A stretch of DNA of 64,000 nucleotides from positions 283,001 to 347,000 of the forward strand of contig QRFJ01002470.1 in assembly GCA_006176705.1 (NCBI GenBank), read 5' to 3'. This DNA comes from Cocos nucifera. Taxonomy: Eukaryota; Streptophyta; Magnoliopsida; Arecales; Arecaceae. The first letter of the stretch is position 1; each line of letters starts with the position of its first letter. The translations under genes and the position numbers were made by a program. Under the pieces are notes generated by a model, which was not told the DNA's origin, did not search any database, and worked only from the letters and a program-made list of their open reading frames with translations. This document shows positions 56,920 through 64,000 of this stretch, in pieces.

Positions 56920-59190
56920 TGTTAGATATATGTACCCTAGAAGTCAGAATTGACTGACACTTGTAATACACTTCTAGGGGTAAAATTATAATTTTAATTA
57001 TAAATAATAAAATGAATTATTTTCTATTATAAATGTGTATTTAGTGTCTGTGGTATATCCCTTGAGTTAATGGTAATGATAATTCTTATTTTCAAGAGTT
57101 GAAAATTTAAGATAAAAATTTTTATTATTAACTCATAAAATGCTCCTGACCATAGGATCATCTTGAGAATGATGATTGATCCAAAAGATTGGTGTATAAT
57201 CATTTTTTTATAGTAGATGAGTTTTGAGTCTATGGTGTAGAGACATCGGAGTAAGAGTACAGATACTCATTAGAGAATGAGGGCACTGAGTGTAACCACC
57301 TCGAGCAGTCATAAGGAAGTCTACCTTCTCATCGATGACTGACTCGAAGCATAGTGGTGTGTCTGATTCTTTAATCTGAGGTGCATCAACAGTTTATATT
57401 GAGTGTGTTATAGTTTGGCTACACCATGACTCGGTCTTCTAGCCATTCGAAATCCTGAGGCTATAGTATGTTCATTATAGGAATTGAATTGCACCAAGAG
57501 AGAATCTATCTACCTCAGTGGATGAGGAGCATCCCTATGATGATCATAAGAATCAAGTCCATAAGCCCATGGCCATAGTAGAGTGAAATAATAGAAAGAA
57601 TTTCTATCAAGATTTTCACATTGGATTTGAATCGAATGATTAAATCATATGATAGAAATTAGGGTTTGACGAGTTCACCTTAACCTTAATATGATTGGAG
57701 CTCAAGATAGAAGAACATAATCACACAAGTAGCTGCACCAAGAGGTTCATTTTCAATTTTGATGGGTTGCCACCATATACTGCTAGATATCACTGATGGA
57801 TTTTGGGAGCAATTATAATGATTTGGATGATCAATCATTCTGATTGTCTGAATTAAAAAAGTTCTGATCCATCGGAAGGAGTTTCGATGATATCGATGAT
57901 GGAGATCGCGATATATCCCAATATCTTATAGAATTGATCCTAACTGAATCACACAAATAAGGATTTGGATCTGAATATCATCAATTAGACTAGCCCAGTT
58001 CAATTGATTTGAATAAGATTTAATTAGGTTCAAGAAAATCGTGCTAGCACATGATTGAGCCTAACATTCTCCTTCTATTATCATTAAAAGTTATCTCGAC
58101 TGAGCCAAATATGTTTGTGCTCACTCAAGTACCTTTACTTGGCCTGATTGGAGTTTGTCCAGGTCAGAAAAGGATTGTCTTAATTTATAAGATAAATTTA
58201 AGACAACACCTGCCATTTTTCATTATCTGCTAATTCTTATCTTTGACTTTAGTCAAACGTTAACCTTTGATACTTAGACATCTGTCTATGTGTCATGCAC
58301 CTATTAAAGAGTAGATAGGAGGTTGTCCCCTTACTAGAAATTGGAAAGAAAGGGGTGCATGCCTAGGGAGGCATGCGCCCATAGATAAGGATGCCTGGAG
58401 TCCTATAAAGATGGGACTCCAAGTTGCTTCTAGGATTCTACTTAGATGGCACCAACCTATAGACTTTGACCAGTCTTAGGCACCATCTAAGGATAAATTA
58501 AAGAGGCTCTCATTTGATTGGATCAGGTGATGTCATTTCACTAATCAAATTTAGATTTGATTGCATGAAGCAACGTGATTGGCCAAGATGATGTGGCACT
58601 GTATGGCATAGCAAGGTCTATATAAACCCTGTCTGCACCCAACTTTAAAAGAGTTCTCTCTTAGCCCTACCCTAAGGATGCCCCTCTCCCTTCTCTATGC
58701 CATCTTTTGGTCCTCTCTCTTCTCTCCATGCTCAAGAAAAGTTGGACTCCAGTTTGATACGATCCAGGCAAGAGAAAGCTGACGAGAAAGGAATAAGGCA
58801 GCACTGCTGCAGAGATGACTGCAGATCTTCAAAAAAAGTTTTAAAAAAATCCTTCAAATTAGATCTAGATCTACTATTTAGAGAGATAATAAAGAAAAAG
58901 AAGATCTTCAGATCTTGCTCGAGTGGATACCGATAGAGGCCAAGCGTTTGCATTGCTAGATCCAGAACCTCAGGCAATCAGCAGGATCATCAAAGGGTAA
59001 TCTAATTATCCAGCATCAAGGTATAAATTAAATTAGATTTAATTTATTTTTATTTTTATTTATTAGATCTATAAAATTAGTTCTAAAATATTTTAAATTT
59101 GATCTAGATACATAAGAGAAATTTTTGAAATCTCTCTTGATCCGATCAAATCTGAACAAACCTGATCCGAGAAATTAGGATTCTCCTTCA
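56920..59190 (+). repeat. 5' LTR of Copia-4
   Basis: 2271 bp starting TGTTAGATATATG and ending TTCTCCTTCA. TATA box tctatataaaccct at 58618-58630. The open frames at 58051 and 58697 lie in the LTR and are not genes. Confidence 0.78.
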
Positions 59191-59192
59191 AC

Positions 59193-59205
59193 TAGTATCA
59201 AAGCC
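59193..59205 (+). promoter_or_regulatory. Copia-4 primer-binding site (tRNA-iMet)
   Basis: tagtatcaaagcc against TGGTATCAGAGCC, two changes, two bases after the LTR. Confidence 0.75.
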
Positions 59206-59764
59206 AGATTCTTTAAATTATTTAAATATAATTTTAATTTATTTTTAATATAAAAATTGGATGATTTTAGATGTTACATGAGATGTGATTAGATTTAAAA
59301 TTAGAAAATATTAAAATTAAATAATTTAGATCTAAGTTTTATAATATGCATGACTAGTTGTAAAATAGAATAGTTCTATACATAGTCTTGCATGATCATG
59401 ATTTATATTGATTAAATTATAATTTTAGATCTATTTATTTTTTATTTTTTGATAATTATAAATATCATAATAAAATTTAAAAAATAAAAAATAAAATTAT
59501 TTAATTTTTGGATCATATGTGATATGATTGATGCATGTCTAGACTAGTTGTAGAATAGTTCTACATAATTATCTAGATTAGAATTTATTTTGATGTAGAT
59601 CAATTTAAATCTAATTTTTTAGATTATTATGAGATAATTTAGATCTAAAAATATGCATGATTGATACATGAGATGTATGCAAAATATGCCATGATTAGAT
59701 CTACTTTTATATATGAGATATATGATATAGATCTGAACTATTTTGTAGATTGTATTGAATGTTC

Positions 59765-59889
59765 CTGATTAAGGCGTTCCTCTTGGCCGTCCGGTCATAA
59801 GAATAAAGAAGGGTTTAAAGGCCCTCTCCTTCCATTCGATGGGGTGTTCTTATGATGTGTAGGGGTGCTGCGTGTTCGTCCTTAATCAG
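59765..59889 (+). other. Copia-4 leader hairpin
   Basis: ctgattaagg (59765-59774) pairs perfectly with ccttaatcag (59880-59889), and inside it tcataagaa (59795-59803) pairs perfectly with ttcttatga (59847-59855). The centre gaagggtttaaaggccctc can also fold. It occupies a leader position comparable to the Copia-1 stem-loops. Confidence 0.65.
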
Positions 59890-60268
59890 AAAATCCAAAA
59901 CTTACTTTCTGCAAAACCCTAGATCCTGAAACCCTAGGATTTATTGTGCATATTTTATTTATGAACCCTAACTTAATTAAGAATTAAGATTTATGGAAAT
60001 ATTAATTAGGTCTAAAATTGAGAATTTTAGATCTAAGACATATTCATAATACTGGGTTCGGGCTTGGGTAGCTCAATTAGGTCTAAGCGGTTGATCAAAC
60101 CGAATCAAGAGTTGGTTAGATGGGATCAACAATGCTTAAATTGACCAGCCTAATAGGATTAAGTCTGGGTCAAGATCGAGTCACGTGATGATCATCAGCA
60201 AGACCTAATTAGGCTCAGAGGTTAGAGTCTGGATTGTAGGCTAACCCAATTGGTTCTGGCTCAATAAT

Positions 60269-60393
60269 TTGGTGTCTAAGGTAAGTTTGGCACATACGAT
60301 CCGACTGATTTTTAATTGGAAGCTACTCGACCTGAATGCATTCTTGTACGAGTTAATGGCATATTCCTTCCACCGGTCTCACTTACCTGGCCA
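60269..60393 (+). other. Leader motif pair in Copia-4
   Basis: ttggtgtctaaggtaagttt (60269) pairs in layout with ccaccggtctcacttacctg and gcca (60371-60393). The second half contains ACTTACCTGGC, identical over 11 nt to U1 snRNA nucleotides 3-13. The central parts of the two units seen in Copia-1 are partly lost. Confidence 0.6.
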
Positions 60394-61139
60394 TATCTTG
60401 TTGACACAGTTCTGATCTGAGGTGGTCAATAATCCGAGCTAACCCATGCCACTAGGTTAGTCATAATTGTTATGACTATGTCAAGTCTAGTTTAATGAGA
60501 CCTAAATCAAATTCTTCCCTAAGAAAAGATTAAGTCTGAGGTCTTCCACCATTGTAGATGTGCGGGCTCCTTTCCCGGGGTTGATTATTCTCGACTGGAT
60601 TACAGTGGTTCAGTTGCACCAAGAAGATGCAACCATGTCTATTAGGCATTGGATGCTATGGGCTGGAGGATGGATTGGGCTCAATATTTCGGATACGGTG
60701 AGAGACTCAATTAGGAAATTTAGTCTTATGCAAATGGTGGGTCTGACTTAACTAAAGAGTGGATCAATATTCTAGGCATGGTGAGATTCATGAATTAGAG
60801 ACCAAGTTTGGGTGCACCATGATTAGAGAATCATTGAACAAGAGTTGTTCACTCATTGGCTAACCCATCACCAATAACTGTTAGGTGAGGTGATGAGTCA
60901 GTTGGTGAGACCGCACCACCCACTAGAAATCATTAATCATGGAGATTTTTATATCTCTACAGAGAAAGTGTAGGGATCCGAGAAAATAGTGGGAAAGCTA
61001 ATTTATTTAAAAATAAAATTTTTAAATAAATTGGTTAAGTCTTAATTATAATATCTAACTAGAATCTTTGACTCTCTATAAAAAAATATCTGCATCCAAT
61101 CCCACTTAGCACGTAATCCTGGACACACCATAGACTGAT

Positions 61140-61900
61140 CGAGCCCAATTACAAAGGATTGGCTCTAAAACTTCAAAATTATTTTGGGTTCTGAGAAGTT
61201 AACTCATGTATTGGATCAGGATCCTCCCACCTTACCAGCTCGTCTATCCGCTGAACAAAGAGCGTCTCTTAAAAAGTGGACGGACGAAGATAATAAGACC
61301 AAATATTACATGTTGAGCTCAATGTCTGATGAGCTTCCAGGACCAACATGAAGATATCAGGACTGCTTGCTAAATGTTGGCTCACCTACAAGAGATGTTT
61401 GGTGAACAGAGTCACGCAGCCAAGTATCAAGTCACTAAACAACTATTTAAGACTAAAATGCATGATGGACAGTCAGTCCAAGATCATTATTTGATGATGA
61501 TCAAGGACTTGAAAGAGCTTGAGAAGCTTGAAATGATGTTGGACTTGGATCTGCAGAATGATATAATTCTATAATCCTTGACTGATGCATATGGGCAATT
61601 CATCATGAACTTATCCACATGCATAAACTTCAAAATTCCCTAGGCCAAACTTATAGAAAGCTGGTTTCTATGAAAGGCTTCTAATAGGCTCAGTTCTTGC
61701 TATGGAATGGACTTCTTCCAAGAGAAAGTCTTTTGGAAAGAATAAGAAGTCTGTGAAAAAGCAGAAGATGGAAGGAGGAAAGAAGAAAAAGGTAGAGCTG
61801 AAAAAGAAGGCCGCTGATAAAGAAAAGTGTTTCCATTATAATAATGACGGGCATTAGAAGCGGAACTGTACTACTTACCTGGCCATCCTAAAGAATAAGG
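61140..61900 (+). pseudogene. Copia-4 gag with zinc knuckle
   Basis: In several frames: FKIILGSEKLTHVLDQDPPT, LKKWTDEDNKTKYYMLSSMS, then the open stretch 61374-61574 with MLAHLQEMFGEQSHAAKYQV and TKQLFKTKMHDGQSVQDHYL. This is UBN2-type copia gag. A lysine-rich linker (61750-61820) is followed by CFHYNNDGH and KRNCTTYLAIL (about 61829-61890), the zinc knuckle, with a stop where a Trp is usual. Frameshifts near 61350 and 61570. Confidence 0.78.
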
Positions 61901-61917
61901 AGGCAGATCCTTTTGGA

Positions 61918-62520
61918 GGTATGCTCGTTATTGAGTCTAACCTTACGATTTCTTCTGCATCTAGTTGGGTGTTTGACTCTGGTTCTAGTACTCATTTGTG
62001 TACTTTCATGCAGGATCTTGAGAATAGCAGGAGGTTGAGGGATGGTGAGATAATCCTGCACAACAAAAATGGAGCAAGAGTTACTGCCTTGGCCGTGGGA
62101 ACATACCCTCTTTGACTACCATCTGGTTTAGACTTAGTATTAAAAGACTATTATTATATGCCTGCAGCTAAGTAGGAATTTGATTTCTGTTTCATTGCTT
62201 AGCATTAAGAAGGCTATGTGATTACCTTTTCTTAAGGACCATTGTAACATTCTTTATGAAAGAAATAAAATTGCAAGTGATTTTCTTATTAATGATCTTT
62301 ATCAGTTACATATTGATGTATCTATTTTTAATATCGAGCAAAATATGAATACCATGAAATGACCTAGGGATAGTCCAAATGATAGATATCTATGGCACCT
62401 GAAGATTAGGTCATATAGCAGAAGATAGGATTAACAAATTGGAAGAAAATGAGCTATTGAGTCCATTGACTTTCGAGTCATATCCAACTTTGTGAATCTT
62501 GTCTTCAAGGCAAAATGACT
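61918..62520 (+). pseudogene. Copia-4 protease and GAG-pre-integrase
   Basis: SSASSWVFDSGSSTHLCTFM (about 61951-62010) contains the protease site in the form DSG, followed by NGARVTALAVGTYPL. After a frame break, YLWHL (about 62390) and ESCLQGKMTKLPF (about 62495-62532) mark the pre-integrase zinc-binding region. The protease motif is intact as read; the frame stops at 62113-62115. Confidence 0.75.
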
Positions 62521-63240
62521 AAACTTCCTTTTGTAGGACATGGGGAAAGGGCCACAGATCTTCTTGCCCTAGTACATACTGATGTGTGCGGCCCATTTGA
62601 TGTGCCGGCTAGAGGCAACTTTGTCTACTTCATAATCTTTATCGATGATTTATCTAGGTATGGGTATGTGTATCTTATGAGACACAAGTCTGAAGCTTTT
62701 GAAAAGTTCAAAGAATTCAGACATGAAGTAGAAAAGTAAACTGAAAAATCCATTAAGGTTCTTCGATCAAATCGAGGAGGTGAATACCTTAGTCAAAAAT
62801 TCTTGGACTATCTCAAGAAAATTAGAATAGTCTCTTAATGGACTCCACCTAGAACATCTCAACTCAATAAAATTTCAGAACGGAGGAACCAGATCCTATT
62901 AGATATGGTCCGATCCATGATGAGCTTCACAGACCTCCCTAATTTTTTTTGGAACATTCTTTGTTAACTACAATATACTTACTGAATAGGATTTCTTCTA
63001 AAATCATTCCTACCATACCATATGAGATATGGCATGGTAAGAAACCAAGTCTGAGCATCTCAAAATTTGGGGTTGTTCCGGCTCATGTCAAAAGACAACA
63101 AGCGGATAAGTTAGACTTTAGGTCCTTTAGAGCTTGATTCATAGGATATCCTAAAGAGTCATTAGGATACTATTTCTACATTCCAGAAGACCACAATGTG
63201 ATTGTGAGTCGACATGCCATCTTTCTTGAAAAATAGTTTA
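62515..63240 (+). pseudogene. Copia-4 integrase
   Basis: Inserts element DNA into the genome in intact relatives. The open stretch 62515-62739 reads ALVHTDVCGPFDVPARGNFV and YFIIFIDDLSRYGYVYLMRH, holding the first catalytic Asp (HTDVCGP) and the second (FIDD). It continues KVLRSNRGGEYLSQKFLDYL after a stop; the usual RSDRGGE has Asp changed to Asn, and the GGE follows. Then RRNQILLDMVRSMMSF and TIPYEIWHGKKPSLS. Stops at 62739 and 62838. Confidence 0.78.
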
Positions 63241-63479
63241 TTCAAGATAGCGGCATTGGAAAGTAGATCAAGCTTGATGAGAAAGTCTCACAAGTAGCAA
63301 CGAGCTAAGGACCAAATGAAACCAAATCAGGTTGAGCCAATCCAAGAACACTACCTCCTCCACCTCGTAGATCGAAAAGAGTTTTCCATCCTCCTGAAGA
63401 GATACTTAGGTACTTACTTTCAGAGGAAGTAGAGAAAATATTCCTCGTAGGTAATGAAATGCTCATGGTGATGATCCCA

Positions 63480-64000
63480 AAACCTACAACGAGACGATAT
63501 CGGATATCGACTCCGAGAAATGGTTAGAGGCAATGCAGTCAGAAATTGACTCGATGCACTCAAACCAAGTCTGGACCTTGGTAGATCCACCAGAAGGTAT
63601 AGTACCTATTGGGTGTAAATGGATCTTCAAGAGAAAGATTGGTGCAGATGGGAATGTGGAGACATTCAAGGCTAGACTAGTGGCAAAAGGTTATAGTCAA
63701 TGTGAAGGCATTGACTATCAGGATACCTTTTCGTCCAGTAGCTATGCTAAAATCCATCCGCACATTGCTTGCTATTGCAGCCTATTTCGATTATGAAATA
63801 TGGCAAATGGACGTGAAAACAACGTTCTTAAATGGATATCTTGAGGAAGATATCTATATGGAATAGCCGCTAGGTTTCACATCCAGTGATACTGATCACA
63901 AGGTTTGCAAGCTGCAAAGGTCCATATATGGACTTAAGCAAGCATCTCGGAGCTGGAACACTCATTTCAATGATGTGATCAAAATATTTGGTTTCATCAA
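63480..64000 (+). pseudogene. Copia-4 reverse transcriptase, 5' part
   Basis: SEKWLEAMQSEIDSMHSNQV, WTLVDPPEGIVPIGCKWIFK and FKARLVAKGYSQCEGIDYQD (63512-63722) are the N-terminal RT blocks of Ty1/copia. After a frameshift near 63750, YEIWQMDVKTTFLNGYLEED (catalytic Asp in QMDVKT) and VCKLQRSIYGLKQASRSWN follow. The window ends before YVDD. Only the upstream RT fingers and part of the palm are seen. Confidence 0.82.

Larger units (their letters stand above)
56920..64000 (+). mobile_element. Copia-4: Ty1/copia element, truncated by window end
   Basis: 5' LTR 56920-59190, priming site 59193, structured leader, gag, protease, integrase and the start of RT. Different family from Copia-1 to -3 (LTR starts TGTTAGATATATGTACCC). 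Inserted into the 5' LTR of Copia-3; the flanking five bases are gacta (56915-56919), and the partner lies beyond the window. Confidence 0.85.

Noticed and set aside
58697..58977. 79- and 81-codon frames on opposite strands
   Set aside because: Lie in the transcribed part of the Copia-4 LTR; K/F-rich antisense mirror pair.
1..64000. tRNA or rRNA genes and host protein genes
   Set aside because: None recognised by eye; the only tRNA-related words are retrotransposon priming sites.

Overview
This is plant nuclear DNA made almost wholly of nested transposable elements; I find no host protein gene, tRNA or rRNA gene. A flowering plant is indicated by a CACTA element with TNP2, DUF4218 and DUF4216 domains, a Mutator-like element carrying a plant mobile domain, Tat-like Ty3/gypsy elements and Ty1/copia elements primed by initiator-Met tRNA. 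A large-genome monocot (perhaps a palm) is my guess, but the sequence alone does not prove it.

Layout. 1-1597: 3' end of a Tat-like Ty3/gypsy element (Ty3-1) with its 3' LTR. 2104-8214: a complete but decayed Mutator-like transposon (MULE-1) with 117-bp terminal inverted repeats, a 10-bp target duplication and a spliced plant-mobile-domain gene. 8225-10296: LTR-like debris, a 36-bp tandem repeat and CT-rich DNA. 10300-22421: a nearly complete 12.1-kb CACTA transposon (coding strand minus) with a TNP2-type transposase, a second Transposase_24-like gene, two solo LTRs (each with perfect 5-bp target duplications) and a 1.2-kb inverted repeat upstream of the transposase. 22717-23351: a hAT-like MITE. 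24892-28321: LTR, leader and gag of a Ty3/gypsy element (Ty3-2), split by Copia-1 (28322-37773). Copia-1 is fused to a 3' piece of Copia-2 (37774-41014), which abuts Copia-3 on the minus strand (41016-56919). Copia-3 is itself interrupted by a complete Tat-like element, Ty3-3 (46774-53374, minus), and by Copia-4 (56920 to the window end, plus).

Chronology from nesting: Ty3-2 is older than Copia-1; Copia-3 is older than Ty3-3 and Copia-4; CACTA-1 is older than its two solo LTRs. Every coding region has stops or frameshifts, so nothing here is autonomous as read.

The most unusual structures are: (i) a bipartite leader motif shared by Ty1/copia and Ty3/gypsy elements, one half of which matches the 5' end of U1 snRNA; (ii) a 36-bp double-hairpin minisatellite of about 32 units sitting where Ty3-3 should encode its second RNase H and integrase; (iii) a 533+533-bp foldback in CACTA-1; and (iv) the PMD-bearing MULE with repeated palindromic modules inside its ends.
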